Numbered from the stretch's first letter, positions 11,495 through 22,463 are shown. The stretch: 64,000 bases of DNA from Astrothelium macrocarpum (GCA_021030915.1 JAGEMR010000029.1:186001-250000), one strand, 5' to 3'. Notes: generated by a model not told the origin, from the sequence alone. A program made the numbers and translations.

Positions 11495-12101
11495 GTTTGG
11501 GCAACCCACACGTGGAGTTCGGGTGTTTCAGGCATCAATAAGCTCATGTAGAAAGATGGGGATGGTTGCCCAATAGAGGAAGTGGTTGCGATAACATCTC
11601 CTTAGCTTAATGTTGTAAATCTCATGGGGCTACCGGTCCGAAGTGGGAGGGATGAATCCATCATCACCTTCAGCCTCATGAGTCTGCCAACCTGAATAGA
11701 GCCTAGGCCTGTCCTACACTGACACTACGTACCCCCTCCACGCTCTCGACTCAGATGCGCCATAGCTTTCCAGTCTATTCTATCGAGTCCAACGAATTCA
11801 TCGACTGTCGCTCCGCTTCGCGATCCATCACTCGTCTCCATACCACCGTGCCAGCTCATAACCCGGACTTACGGCCAATCCTCCACCACCACCCCACTCC
11901 TGGCTAACATTGCGGTCGGCTGGCGCAGTCGGCGCATTCTATATTGTTCCTGCTCTCGAGTCTCCGGTTCGAATTCAAAAGTAGCTTCGTACATACAGGG
12001 TTCATCCAAGTGTGGGGGAGGGTCATACAGCTATTCAGGTCGTACGCCGTAGAGCAAAAGCAGATGTCCTCGCTACCAAGAAGACCACCCAGGACTAGAA
12101 G
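11495..12101. promoter_or_regulatory. Bidirectional promoter region, cyclophilin / arrestin-like gene
   Basis: 607 bases between divergent start codons with no supported frame. A weak tRNA-promoter-like A-box/B-box pair at about 11,921-11,975 was examined and rejected as a tRNA gene. Confidence 0.45.
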
Positions 12102-13463
12102 ATGACCGCATTTGTGCGGGTCTCTGGACCCCCAAATAGCAATTTCCTGGTGGGCTATCCAGGCATATCAGCGACATTGGTATGTGAATACATGTGAAGA
12201 GGAATTCAGCTTGTCCAATCACCCAAGAATGTCCGAACTGGAGAGTCCCAAATACTGATTAGTCACATAGCCTCGAATAGAAGGCAAGGTTGAAATTCGT
12301 CCTTTGGTAGGCTACTCTGCGCCCGTCCTGGTTTCGCTCGTCACAATAGCCCTTCAGCGACGTGAATCTATACATCCGGCGGCAGATTCCATGGCAAAGA
12401 AGCATTTGGCTGCTCCAAGAAAAGAAATCACAGACATTGTTGGCAAAGAAATGCTATTGTTTAGGTGTCCAGTCGGCAAAGACCATGAAAGCGTATTATC
12501 GATGGATCTTCCTTTTGTCATATTCATACCGTATGGTCGTGGGGGCGAAGAGATAGCAAGAAGAGTGCCACCAGCGAGTTTGCAATTATCCAGTCGGACG
12601 GCAGAGACATACTATGAGCTCGTGGTGACGGTACAGCAAGGCCATCAGGAGCAAAGGAAATATGCTTTTCCCGTGCCAATAACGCGATATGACACGCTCT
12701 CCACATTTGGCATGTACAATCGTCCCGAGTCAGCCGAGGGCATGACAGACCATATTGTCACACTCGGAATCTCTGTTCCTCGATGGTCATATGGACCTTT
12801 GGACCCCGTCTCTGTCTACATAAAACTATCGCCGAATCCCGATTGGCTGAACAAAGCACGAAAAGTTACAATCCAGCAAATCACCGTAGGCATCGAGGAA
12901 GAAATAACATACAATCACGAGGGTGATGAGCCGAGTACAAAAGTCAAGACATTAGCAAAACAGTCACAATCCGTCGGGGTGAAGTTACCAGAGGCCGGAT
13001 ACTTTACCAATCTTGGACTTATATTTCCAGCAAAAGATTTGAGAGATAATGAGGGCATCGTACCGAGAGGCAAGAAAGAATTTCCCATGTATGCCCTCAG
13101 CAGCTTCACGACAACAGGCACATTGTACAAGATTGAATTTTATTTGACCGTCAAGGTGGGCACAAACTTACAAGATCCATAGTACATTTCATCAGAAATG
13201 TCCGACTGACAATTTATCAGGCCAAGTTATCTAGTGCGAGGGATATTCTAATTCGCCAACCTATCGTTGTATGTCCGTTTGACCACGCCGGCTGCAAAGA
13301 AGAAATGGACGCGATTGAACAGGCTGCCAAAGATGCCGCGCATGTCAAACCAGAAAACCCAATGCTGCCAGCTCACTCCATTACACTTGCAAGCGATCCA
13401 AGGGGTCTGGAAAAGCTGGGAATGGCCGTAGTCGGGGGACATCGGAAGCCATTGATTGATTGA
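12102..13463 (+). CDS. Arrestin-like (alpha-arrestin fold) protein
   Basis: Predicted trafficking adaptor with the arrestin beta-sandwich fold. Exons 12102-12179, 12271-13155 and 13221-13463 give 401 residues. The reconstructed protein starts MTAFVRVSGPPNSNFLVGYP, has an N-terminal arrestin half (GKVEIRPLVGYSAPVL) and a C-terminal half with SVYIKLSP and a VGIEEEITY strand. It ends with a PIVVCPFDHAGCKEEMDA block found on the third exon. The second donor (GTGGGC) is weak, but removal of that intron is supported by phase and by the protein-like continuation after it. The stop codon lies at the start of a (TTGA)n repeat. No PPxY motif was seen, so a Rsp5-type partner is not indicated. Confidence 0.8.
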
Positions 13464-13913
13464 TTGATTGGACAGGTTTCGATCGATTCTGCACTTACAG
13501 GCTGACAATACGGTGCCCATCATTGAAGCAAGACCCTGCCCTACGGATGTTGGTTATATACCATTTGAAAAGGGGACAGAAAAAGGACGTTTTGAAAAAA
13601 GAGCCATTGAGCTCCGACTTTACGCTTGCAATGCTTCAATTCACACACATCACGACTCTCCTCCTCGATCTACTATCGCTAGATTGATGCATTCGGACCA
13701 TTTTTGGACTTTGCGCACGACGTCCGTTCGCTGTCGTAAACTGCGCTTATAAAGCATGCCCACTACGGTGTGCTACACCTTTTCGGATTTTCTACGGTAC
13801 ATTTTCAAGATGACCGTATCTCGCCGCATCGCTTGGCGGATGGACTTCTCTCCAATGGCGACTCAAGCCATGACTCTCTTCGCTCCATGAGGGGTTTCTT
13901 GTGAATATTATGA
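13464..13913. other. Intergenic between convergent genes
   Basis: Starts in a TTGA tetranucleotide run (about 13,452-13,471). A 94-codon plus-strand frame at 13,468 shows no family features. Nothing else supported. Confidence 0.45.
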
Positions 13914-14411
13914 TTATGAAGAAGGCTTTGGTCGGAAAGCCAATTTGAACGTGCGTTCCCCATTACAGGAAGGCGCACCCGGATGTTGGTTGCCATCTCG
14001 TGACGAGGCACTTCCCGAGTTTGGATCTGTGGGCGGAGGTGCAGGTGCTCGGTGACTGATTTGCTGGAGATGTTCATGAACCATCTCCCTCAGTTCCTGG
14101 AAGTGGGCGTTGTCTTCGCCAAAGGTAGCGGCTGCGATTCGCAGGTTGGATTGTAGCTGCATGAGATTCTCAGGAACTGGCGTCTTATGGAAAGCATTTT
14201 CTGGGTGGAGCTGACATACTGTCTGGATAACGTCTTCATCTGTATATGATACCATTGCTTTTTGCCGAACCAAGCTATTTTCAATGCACCTCCTGCAGAT
14301 CCCTTTGTAGCGTCCAAAGCAGCCAGAGACGAATGGATCAATTGCTCTCAAGTGTTCAAGGGTCGTTCTATAGTAGTCGACCTGCGTGCTCAAGGACAGA
14401 AAGCATGACAA
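13914..14411 (-). CDS. Uncharacterised small protein, start unresolved
   Basis: Minus-strand frame open from about 14,411 to a stop at 13,914. It encodes a segment with a Cys pair (GICRRC), an amphipathic helix (NAHFQELREMVHEHLQQI), a Pro/Ser-rich linker and a basic end. No ATG exists at the upstream end. An AG acceptor near 14,382 (ACGCAG, minus strand) suggests the visible frame is a second exon, but I could not find a first exon with a start. The internal ATG at 14255 would give 113 residues. Family not recognised; it may be real or a chance frame. Confidence 0.35.
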   Translation of the reverse strand: MSCFLSLSTQVDYYRTTLEHLRAIDPFVSGCFGRYKGICRRCIENSLVRQKAMVSYTDEDVIQTVCQLHPENAFHKTPVPENLMQLQSNLRIAAATFGEDNAHFQELREMVHEHLQQISHRAPAPPPTDPNSGSASSRDGNQHPGAPSCNGERTFKLAFRPKPSS

Positions 14412-14574
14412 GAGTAGGACTCAAACCAGTTCAAATGTGCATTGCACAATGACGTTGATGGGGTTCTAATTGATAATTTCGCGTGGAGCGGAGAGCTGTG
14501 GTGGGGCAGTGGGGGTGGGGCTCTCCAAGCTTAGACTTTCAACGCCTCAGGAGAAGTCTTCAAATTATTTCATC

Positions 14575-16052
14575 ATGGCTGACGCCGACGAGGATATACC
14601 TCAAACAAGCGGACCTGGAGCCGTTGAGACAGATCTGTCGGATGAGACTCAAGATTTTCGCTTCCTCAATCCCCTCTCGTAAGATCCGTACTTGAAATTC
14701 TCAACTTATGTGTTCGCTGCTCTCCCGAGTCTGTGCTAAGACCGCTTTTCAGGTTCGACGATCCAGTCTCATCCAAGCTTCCAAAGCGCGGAGAAAAAGA
14801 TTTTGAACCTCATGAGACGAATCTCCAGGCAGACACGCTCGCGGCTTCGCGCGCTGCCATGCATGCTGCCATATCTGCACCTCGAACACATTATCCGAAG
14901 TCGCATCTCATCGCCTACTATGACGTCGATAGCGGAGGAAGCTACATTGATAATCCCTCGGGGACTTTTCAAAAGACTATGGGCGCGGTAAAAAAGGGCG
15001 CTCTTGCACATAAGAATCGGCTATGGTTACTTCCAGAGGAGACGCTATATTTGCTCGAGAGGGGCAGTCTGGACGTTCGATGGCCTAGCCGACTGGGACA
15101 AACTACCGCAGACAAGTTTGACCAGGAACAAGATAGAGTCGAAGATGACGAAGGCATACCCATGAGCCTCCAAGGTGCATATGCTGCTTTCCTTGGCATG
15201 GGTCCATGCCCGCCGACTCTGGAACAGTACCTTGTCTATGCAGGTCTGAAAAGAGCTGGATACATTGTGTTCCGCGCCGGTCCATGGAGTGGACATGACG
15301 AATCCTCATCAATGATCGACTCGGGAACCACCAAATCGACTCCATCCCCTCTCGCGCCATGGGGCTTAGGACTCTTCCGCGAACTCTGGAAGCGCCTCAC
15401 AGTCAGCTCTGCGCATCCCAGTCCCACACAACTTGCTTTTGGTCCCATCGTCAAACCTGGTCTCTATCGCACCTACCGTATGCGCCCTCCTCTCTTTCTC
15501 CATTTTCTCATGCTAGACCTATCCTCCGACACCCACAACTAATCGTCTTTCGCTCCAGCTCAAATCTACCACGCCCTCAATCTCACCCCCTTCCACAACC
15601 CTCGCTCTCCCCATCCACCCTCCTCCCCACCCCCACCCACCACCACCCCGCCCTTCCAAATCCACTACCACATCCACAAACCCTCCCCCCACTTCCGCAA
15701 ATCCGCGCCTCCCCCACCGTCCTTCCGCATCGCCGTCGTCTCCGCACGCACCACCTCGCTTCCCACCCTCTCCCAGCTTTCGGTGCTCATGGCCAAGATG
15801 CCATATGAGCCGCCGCCTCGACCACAGGAGGGGGGTGGAGGTGGCGGCAAGGGAGGGAGTGTGTCACAGCGTCTGCGGCACGGGTGGCGGAGTGTGATTT
15901 TGGCGATTGTGGATCAGGGGGTGGTGAGCTACATGCGGTTTGGGGAAGCCGGGTTTGGGTGTGAGATGGGGTTGGTGGAGGGTAAGGCGAAGATTGGGTC
16001 GAAGGGGGGAGGGAAAGGAGGGGGTAGAGGTGGAAAGGGAAGGGGGAGGTGA
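14575..16052 (+). CDS. SEN54: tRNA-splicing endonuclease subunit Sen54
   Basis: Structural subunit of the four-protein endonuclease (Sen2, Sen34, Sen15, Sen54) that removes introns from pre-tRNAs. Exons 14575-14678, 14753-15477 and 15559-16052 give 440 residues. The N-terminal Sen54 domain is seen in ALAHKNRLWLLPEETLYLLERG and the EQYLVYAGLKRAGYIVFRAG helix. The C-terminal block FRIAVVSARTTSLPTLSQL followed by RHGWRSVILAIVDQGVVSY is characteristic. Between them is a Pro-rich stretch coded by C-rich DNA. The protein ends in an unusual Gly/Arg/Lys-rich tail (GGGKGGGRGGKGRGR). Exon 3 flips from C-rich to G-rich at about 15,790. Confidence 0.92.
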
Positions 16053-16467
16053 GATGTGCGATGAGGGGGGTTTGTTCATTTTACGTATATGAAGTAGACG
16101 AAAAGGTGGAGGTGAGATGGAAAGGCATTTGAACGAAAGTATGTTTATTCATTGCGTTAATCGTACATCAAACGGGTATTTTGCCCAGCAGTACCAGCGC
16201 GCAAGGCCAGACAGGCCACCAACCATCCATCCATCCACCCACCCCCCGTCAGTCTGTGGAAAAGAAAGCCCAGGCCAAATTTTTTTTCCACGTGGGCACA
16301 GCCAAGCCATGGGGCTCAGCCCTCTTAGCACCATCATATTCTCGTCAAAGAAAAACCAACAAAACTTCCACCACCCGTCCAGCACCAACTTTTCCACGTC
16401 TCATTCATAAACCCCCTCCCACAACTCCACACCAACCTCTTCCCTCCCCTCAACCCCACTCATCCCA
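16053..16467. other. Intergenic between convergent SEN54 and bZIP genes
   Basis: 415 bases holding both 3' flanks. It contains a short CCAT microsatellite (about 16,222-16,240) and becomes strongly C-rich on the plus strand toward the bZIP stop. No gene seen. Confidence 0.55.
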
Positions 16468-17523
16468 TTAAAACGCCTGCCCCTCCTGCTGCCCCACAGG
16501 CGTCACCAACAACGACCTCAACTCCTGCTCCAACTTGACCGCCATCTCCTGCCCACTAAACCTCTCCTCCCCACCACCGCCACCACCAAACCCGGCCTCC
16601 TCGTCCCCCTCGCCATCCTTCTCCCCCCGCATCGCGCGCTCCTCAACAACCTGCCTCACACCGGCCATCAGCTGCGCGAGATTCGGCGACGGCGCCACCA
16701 TCATCTGCGCCTGGCCGCCGACGTACTCGCGGATCTTGGCGCAGCCGCAGCCCTGGTGGCGCAGCAGCGCGTCGCGCAGGCTCAGCAGCTCCGCGCGCAG
16801 CTCCCCGACGTACGCGGATAGGTGTGCCCGTTGGGCCTGCAGCTCGCGCGCCCGCGCCTCCAGCCCGCTCATCCACTCCTTCTTGCGCTGTCGGCACTTG
16901 CTGGCGGCGACCCGGTTGCGCTCGAGGAACTTCTCGCGCTTCTGCGAGTCTTCTGGGTTGGGCGTGCCAGTGGTGCCGGGTTGGGGTTTGCTGGTCTTGC
17001 GCGTGCGTTTGCGGCGTTTGGCGCTGGGTTCGGCGGTGGTGGCGTCCTCGTGGTTGCTGTTGTTATTGTTGTTGTCGTCGTCGTCGGCGGTTGGGCTGGG
17101 GTTGTTGGCGCTGTCGGGTGAGGCGGTGAATGGGAACATGTGGGTGTTTGTTTGGGGGAGAGGCCCGTTGGGGTTGAGTTCGAGTATGGGCTTGAAATCG
17201 GGCGTGTCATCAGGCGGGGTGATTTGGCCGTATTGTTGGCGGGCGCCGGATATTCCTGTCATCACCTTGGGTAGAGCCGACGGGTTGAATTCGACGGATG
17301 ATGGTTTGACAGTAGTGTTTGCTAAGGACAGTGCGCATGCGGATTCAAACGGGTTCGAGTTGTCAATGGGTGACATGTCGAACAGAATGGGATCTAGTGC
17401 TCGATCGTTTGCAGATTGAAATGATGTTGCGGAATGCATCGTTGGCTTTTCGTTTTGGTGAATGGCGGTAGGCTCGGCTCCTTGGCCACCATTGATATCA
17501 AATAATTGATCAAATGAATCCAT
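16468..17523 (-). CDS. bZIP transcription factor, ATF/CREB (Atf1/AtfA-like)
   Basis: Nuclear DNA-binding protein, 351 residues, single exon. The upstream frame is open, but 17523 is the first true ATG and has a good context (CCAAGATGG). The basic region lies at about 195-216 (KREKFLERNRVAASKCRQRKK, Asn and Arg contacts present) and the leucine zipper at about 218-255. The N-terminal motif RQQYGQITPPDD resembles the stress-response region of the Atf1/AtfA group, which acts downstream of the Hog1/Sty1 MAP kinase. Asn- and Asp-rich runs separate the domains. A CGCAKIREYV segment follows the zipper. The sense strand is C-rich in the middle and G-rich at the 3' end. The paralogue assignment is an inference. 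Confidence 0.88.
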   Translation of the reverse strand: MDSFDQLFDINGGQGAEPTAIHQNEKPTMHSATSFQSANDRALDPILFDMSPIDNSNPFESACALSLANTTVKPSSVEFNPSALPKVMTGISGARQQYGQITPPDDTPDFKPILELNPNGPLPQTNTHMFPFTASPDSANNPSPTADDDDNNNNNSNHEDATTAEPSAKRRKRTRKTSKPQPGTTGTPNPEDSQKREKFLERNRVAASKCRQRKKEWMSGLEARARELQAQRAHLSAYVGELRAELLSLRDALLRHQGCGCAKIREYVGGQAQMMVAPSPNLAQLMAGVRQVVEERAMRGEKDGEGDEEAGFGGGGGGEERFSGQEMAVKLEQELRSLLVTPVGQQEGQAF

Positions 17524-18653
17524 CTTGGTAATTGTAGACCTTTTTGGCAAAGTGATCCTCGCTTCTATAGTGAGGCCAAAGGACGTGGATGGATTTGTGT
17601 TGCAAGGCTCTGCATAGGTCAGTTTGGGGGCGCATAAGATATAGGATGTAAACAACAGACTTTTGATGAATAAGGCAGTGTCCGTGTCCTAATGCCGGCA
17701 ACTTTTTACCGGAGAAACAATGCCAAGTCGAGAATATCAGAGTAGTTCGGCTTGTCTCAGAGGAGATTTGCGCAGAAGAGAAGAAGTCGCCGGGCAAGGC
17801 GCTTCGCTAGAGTGAGAGGGACGGAGAATGAGATTGGGTGCTTGAAACGGATATATTATCAAACTGAAATGAGACGGCAACAAATCCAGCCGGAAAGAAG
17901 TAGTAAGATGTGGAAACAGCGAGGCTCGGAGAGGTGGAAAGAGGAGATATTATTTCTCGGAAGTGGCAAAGAGAATGAGTGAGTCGCATTCACGGCAATG
18001 GCGAGTGTGGAGGAAAGCAAGGAGCGGGGCCATGCACTTGAGGCCGATGGGCAGAGATCGGCGCTAGATGGGAATTTTGAACATGGCATTTCATAACAAT
18101 TGCATCTGATCGCCCTTCATCTCCCGATCACTTGCATAATAAAAGCCTTCTCATCCTTCCATGAGCCTCCCCACTCCAGCCAGCCGCCGCGACGAGCCAA
18201 TCAGCAGTCTCCCTGATGATATCCGATGGGGAACACGGCAAAGTCAATCCCTTCAAATGCCGTCGGGATTTGCGAATGAGATTCGTAGCTTGTCGGCCCT
18301 ACCCGAGATGGTGTAGATACCTTGGGCCCAACATCTAGTGCATAAGGCCGCCTATAGAGCGAACCTCTTCCGTCATAAGGTCAATCCAAATGTGTTCAAT
18401 AAAGACTGAGGCATGTCAAGTATGTTCAAGCGACAGTCCAGAGGCGACAAGCTGTTTTGAGACGACAAATAGCTCCGACATGAACCATTGAACGGTCAAA
18501 GCCGAGCCATGGCCGATCTTCCATGGACCCTGCTACCGAGCCTCAAGCACTACAGCACACCTATCGTAATAGTCAACACCACACAATACTCGCAGCCTAC
18601 CACCTAATTTTGCATGAACTTTGATTGTTTGTAAATAAACTAGCCTCCACTAT
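17524..18653. promoter_or_regulatory. Divergent promoter region, bZIP / Sec2-like gene
   Basis: 1,130 bases between divergent start codons. The length suits a regulated gene such as a stress bZIP. Short frames on both strands look non-coding. An A-rich, TATA-like CATAATAAAAGCC lies at about 18,134-18,146. No other element could be assigned. Confidence 0.45.
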
Positions 18654-19523
18654 ATGGCGACTGCCATAGCTGCCCGTCCTCCTCTTCGCATCTCCCAAAC
18701 TCAACCCCTGGTTCCCATTGCTTGTCCTCATTGCGGCATAGCCCTTCCCCAAGCCAGCGACAACATTTCTCTGACCGCACAAACCCGCATTGAAGAGCTC
18801 GAAAGTCAAGTCAAAGTCTTGACCTCGAAAGCATCCGAAGCAGGTCAGCTCCACCACCAAAACCCCTCCACACGCCCGTCAAGCCTTGCTCGCGTGACTG
18901 ACCCAAACCCAGCCGACAAGCTCGCCGACTACGAAGACGAACTCCGCCGCCTCAAATCCACCACCGCCCAGCAAGACAACTCCGCCACCACCACCTCCAC
19001 CAGCGACCCTCCCGCCCCACGCTCCTCCACCGACGCCCCCCGCACCAACCACACCCGCTTCCCCTCCTTCTTCAACTACCGCCGCGGCGCCTCCTCCTCC
19101 TCCAACACCACCGCAACCAGCAGCTCCTCCACCACCACCGCAACCAACGCGCGCCCTCCCTCCAACCCCTCCGCACCCACCACCTCCGACTCCACCAGCA
19201 CCGACACGGACCTCCGCGCACTCCTCACCCGCGAAACCAGCCGCCGCGAGACGGCCGAGCGCGCGCTCACGACCGCGCAGGCGGAGCTGGAAGAGCTGAC
19301 GGCGTCGCTGTTTGCGTCGGCGAACGACATGGTGGCCGCGGAGCGGGCGGCGCGCGCGCAGCTGGAGGAGCGGCTGGGGACTGCGGAGACGGCGCGGGCG
19401 GAGCTGGTGGCGCGGGTGGGCGTGTTGGAGCGCAGGGAGGGGGAGCGTGCGGGGAGGTTGGAGCGGTTGGAGAGGGCGGTGGGGAGGATTGAGAGGGTGA
19501 GGGGGTTGGTTGGGGAGGGGTGA
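18654..19523 (+). CDS. Sec2-type GDP/GTP exchange factor domain protein
   Basis: Predicted coiled-coil exchange factor for a Rab GTPase of the Sec4/Rab8 kind, acting in exocytosis. Single exon, 289 residues from ATG 18654. An N-terminal Cys pair (CPHCG) is followed by a short coiled coil (RIEELESQVKVLTSK), a long Ser/Thr/Pro-rich low-complexity region (about 65-180), then the Sec2-like coiled coil with the core ELEELTASLFASANDMVAAE. That core matches the N-terminal Sec2 domain pattern I know. Full Sec2 proteins are longer and carry the coiled coil near the N-terminus, so this is a short relative. The coding strand flips sharply from C-ending to G-ending codons near 19,260. Confidence 0.75.
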   Translation: MATAIAARPPLRISQTQPLVPIACPHCGIALPQASDNISLTAQTRIEELESQVKVLTSKASEAGQLHHQNPSTRPSSLARVTDPNPADKLADYEDELRRLKSTTAQQDNSATTTSTSDPPAPRSSTDAPRTNHTRFPSFFNYRRGASSSSNTTATSSSSTTTATNARPPSNPSAPTTSDSTSTDTDLRALLTRETSRRETAERALTTAQAELEELTASLFASANDMVAAERAARAQLEERLGTAETARAELVARVGVLERREGERAGRLERLERAVGRIERVRGLVGEG

Positions 19524-20298
19524 TTGTGGGTGCTTGGCTATCTGTGTTGCTGTTGTGTCCTTGATTGGATGGAAGGCGGTGGGGGATATGGGGATAAAAT
19601 GGGTGGGTGATGTTCGAGAGGGCTAAGCCTGAGGGAAAAAGTGGTGGTATAAATGAGGGTTGCTCCAGATTCGCCTGGTATGGGTATCTTGGGATGCCCT
19701 GGTATTGCGAAGGGCCCGTTTGAGGTTGGAAGCGTACCTGTGAGAGCATACCTTCGAATGCTCAAAGACTTGGTCCTCCACCAGCGAGAGCACCAGATTC
19801 TCCGCTATATGAGCTGATCACCAAGATTTGTGCGGTCGTGAAGCCATCCGATACTTCCTTTCCAGGAGAATCGAATTGGCGAGGGCAAGCAGAATTCATG
19901 GCATTGGTACTACAAGTGTACTCTCTTCGCCCCGGAAAGACTGGATCTTGGATGCAAACTTGTTGAATTTTCTGGGAGAGGCCGATTCAGTATCGGTCTC
20001 TCGATATTACCACTTATAAATCTACTTGGTAAAAAATACATAAATGCTAGCAAATGCTCGATTTTCATAAACCATCATGCGATCAGCCGTGTCTCATACC
20101 ACAATATCTCATAACCCATACATCCCGAAACCCCCATCTTTTCCCACTTAAAAGCCATCAAATCGCTAGAACGCGGCACATCTCCTCTAAATCATCATCT
20201 TTCCCTATCTACTCATCTATCCGTATATCTCTCTTTCTCTTTCTTTCTTTATTTCTTTCCTTCTAAAATAACAACCAAAAAAGATCATCCACTCCCCA
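19524..20298. other. Intergenic between convergent genes
   Basis: 775 bases. G-rich on the plus strand at the left end and C-rich at the right end, matching the 3' ends of the two flanking genes. A pyrimidine run (CTTT-type) lies at about 20,226-20,262. No gene supported. Confidence 0.5.
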
Positions 20299-21855
20299 TC
20301 ACGCAACCACACCCACCCACCTCGCCGGCACCCCCTCGCCAACAAACTCCTCTCCCTCCCTCCCATCCCCACCCTCCTCCTCCTCCCCACCATCCTCCTC
20401 CACGACCACCACCGCCCGCCTCGGCGGCAGCCAGATGCGCGCTCTCCCCGGCTTGCGCGCATCCAGCTTCCCCGCGCGCCGCATATTCATCTCGAGCACG
20501 ACGACGCGGAGGAAATCCGCGTTCTCGCGCGGCTCGCGCGGCCGCACCGTCGTGAGCGGCGGGGGAAGCTCGGGCGCGCACGACGTCGACAGCGCGAGGA
20601 TGCGGCCCGCCTCGGTGGCGAGCGAGGGTTGGGGAGTACTCGATGGTGGTGGTGGGGATCGTGTGCGCGCGCGAGCGGGCAGGGCGCGTTGGTAGGTTTG
20701 CATCTGGATGGTGGGGCCGAGGGCGGGCGAGGTCGGGTGGTAGAGCATGGTGGCGGCGGCTTCGTGGTGGATTGTTGAGGGGCAGGACGGGTGCCAGTGT
20801 TGAAGCTGTGGCGGGTCGGGCTGCAGCGCGGGATTGCTGGGGTTAAGGTAGCGGCGTAAGGCGGGTTCGGGGACGCCGGGAACGGGTTTGGGCCGCATTT
20901 CGGGGGTGAAGCGGGGGAAGATGATGGAGCGGGTGAGGAGGTCGTCGGAGGGGAGCGAAGGCGCGGTGAAGTTGGAGAAGGATTTGGCGGCGGATTTGAG
21001 GGCGAGGAGGGACGCGGTGAGGTTTGATTTGAAGGTGGATGTTAGGGTTGGTGATGAGCGTGAGGAGACTGGGAGGGCTGGAATGGAGGGAAGTTTCGTG
21101 AGGAGTATATCGTCTTCGTCGTGGGATATTGGTAAATGTAAGAGAGGATGGTCCAGTTCGCAAGAGGTCGATTCAGGAGAAGAAAATGATTTGGGTTTTC
21201 GATCGAATGATGGCGCGGATCGTGCCACATCTATAGTTGAGGGATTGCTTATAGACAACAACGATGTCTCGTCTGCAGTCAGTGACGGAATTGAATCACT
21301 AGAAGCAGAATGACATCGCATCAAATCCGACTCTTGATGTTTATTCTCCAAAGAAGCATCATCTCCATCTTCCTGGTCATCAGGGGGTTCCAGCAGAATA
21401 CTCAGAGGTGAATCTCCGCTCAGTGAAGGTGATGGAGATGGTTCATCAGCGCGCCAGTCTTGGATCAACTCGTCTATCGACACGGATCTTGGAGTTGGAG
21501 GTTTTCTGGCTCGACGGATTTGATGAGGCTTCGGACGAGGGATGGTGGTCATGGCGAGTAGAGCAGCAACTGAAGGAGGCAGACTTGCCGAATCATGCCC
21601 ACGGCCAGATGTTGGGGCCGAACTGCTTTCATGCTGCATTCCATTATTCGTCGTGCGCATCAAAGTTTGCAGAAATTCAGAGCGTCGTCTCGGTATGCCG
21701 ACTGGTTTTGTAGGTACCGGTTCCGGACTGGCCGGCATGGACTTCGCTTTTGTAGTGTCTCGACTCGCACGCGCAGGCCGTCTGACCATCTTCTCATCCA
21801 CCTGAATATACTGTTCTTTCATCGAGGAGTAGCTAAATGCGCGTGGGACCAGCAT
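20299..21855 (-). CDS. Uncharacterised fungal protein, disordered with a conserved C-terminal block
   Basis: Single exon, 518 residues from ATG 21855. The N-terminal two-thirds are Ser/Pro-rich and probably disordered; I see no known domain. The C-terminal part has protein-like conserved character: PRFTPEMRPKPVPG, ALRRYLNP, then NADFLRVVVLEMNMRRAGKL and PGRARIWLPPR, which I associate with uncharacterised filamentous-fungal proteins. The tail is Glu/Gly-rich. Sense-strand composition is C-rich at about 21,080-20,500 and G-rich from there to the stop. No signal peptide or membrane helix. Function unknown. Confidence 0.7.
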   Translation of the reverse strand: MLVPRAFSYSSMKEQYIQVDEKMVRRPARASRDTTKAKSMPASPEPVPTKPVGIPRRRSEFLQTLMRTTNNGMQHESSSAPTSGRGHDSASLPPSVAALLAMTTIPRPKPHQIRRARKPPTPRSVSIDELIQDWRADEPSPSPSLSGDSPLSILLEPPDDQEDGDDASLENKHQESDLMRCHSASSDSIPSLTADETSLLSISNPSTIDVARSAPSFDRKPKSFSSPESTSCELDHPLLHLPISHDEDDILLTKLPSIPALPVSSRSSPTLTSTFKSNLTASLLALKSAAKSFSNFTAPSLPSDDLLTRSIIFPRFTPEMRPKPVPGVPEPALRRYLNPSNPALQPDPPQLQHWHPSCPSTIHHEAAATMLYHPTSPALGPTIQMQTYQRALPARARTRSPPPPSSTPQPSLATEAGRILALSTSCAPELPPPLTTVRPREPRENADFLRVVVLEMNMRRAGKLDARKPGRARIWLPPRRAVVVVEEDGGEEEEGGDGREGEEFVGEGVPARWVGVVA

Positions 21856-22463
21856 TTTGCTCTCGCGATATTGATTATGGGGGATTTCTCTTTATCAAGC
21901 TTGATCGGGAAGTTCGGCCAGTCCGAGACAAGTGGAGCAGTCCATCAGTGGCTGGTTCAGCGGTGCTGCGTCATGAGGCCGAGCTCTCAAACACGCTTAC
22001 GGTAAGAAGACGATATCCATATTCGGTCTTGCCATCGTTGGCAATGATAGCGACATGGGCGAGGAGGGAGTAAGATTGAAGTGAGGCATGGAACAAGGAA
22101 AAGAGAGGAGGAGAAGTGACTAGAGACGGACAAACTCAGCATGATTCAGAAATGCGAGTTCCTTTTTGGGTGGCACACGCGATTCAGCTATCAAGCGTCG
22201 CTCGCCGTCAAATCAGGAGACAGGCCGGAGTGACGTCCGTGGTCCGCTTATCGCCCGCCAATCCTGGCTCGTTGCATGCAGCTGGAGATACCATCCGGGA
22301 AGGTCGCTCCGTGACTTGTTACCTAACACGCGCATCCTACTTCCGCACTATACGACGACATTTAACCACGTTTTGCCATTCACTTTTGCTATTCTCAAGA
22401 TACGGCTATGGACAAAAACCAACTCGCATTCGATGAACATTGCATCCAGAGATTAGTCCTCCC
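21856..22463. other. Intergenic between two minus-strand genes
   Basis: 608 bases holding the promoter of the gene to the left and the 3' flank of the SprT-like gene to the right. No supported frame, repeat or RNA. Confidence 0.45.

Noticed and set aside
11914..11985. Possible tRNA gene: A-box-like TGGCGCAGTCGG and B-box-like GGTTCGAATTC with plausible spacing
   Set aside because: The T-arm and acceptor stems do not pair (the strand after the B-box is not complementary to the seven bases before T8), so no cloverleaf forms.
13452..13471. TTGA repeat at the arrestin stop as a phase-variable switch
   Set aside because: Any repeat number of three or more units still gives a TGA within the same few codons, so slippage would not change the protein.
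16535..17419. 294-codon plus-strand frame opposite the bZIP gene
   Set aside because: Antisense shadow of a GC-rich exon; the minus strand has an intact bZI domain and start.
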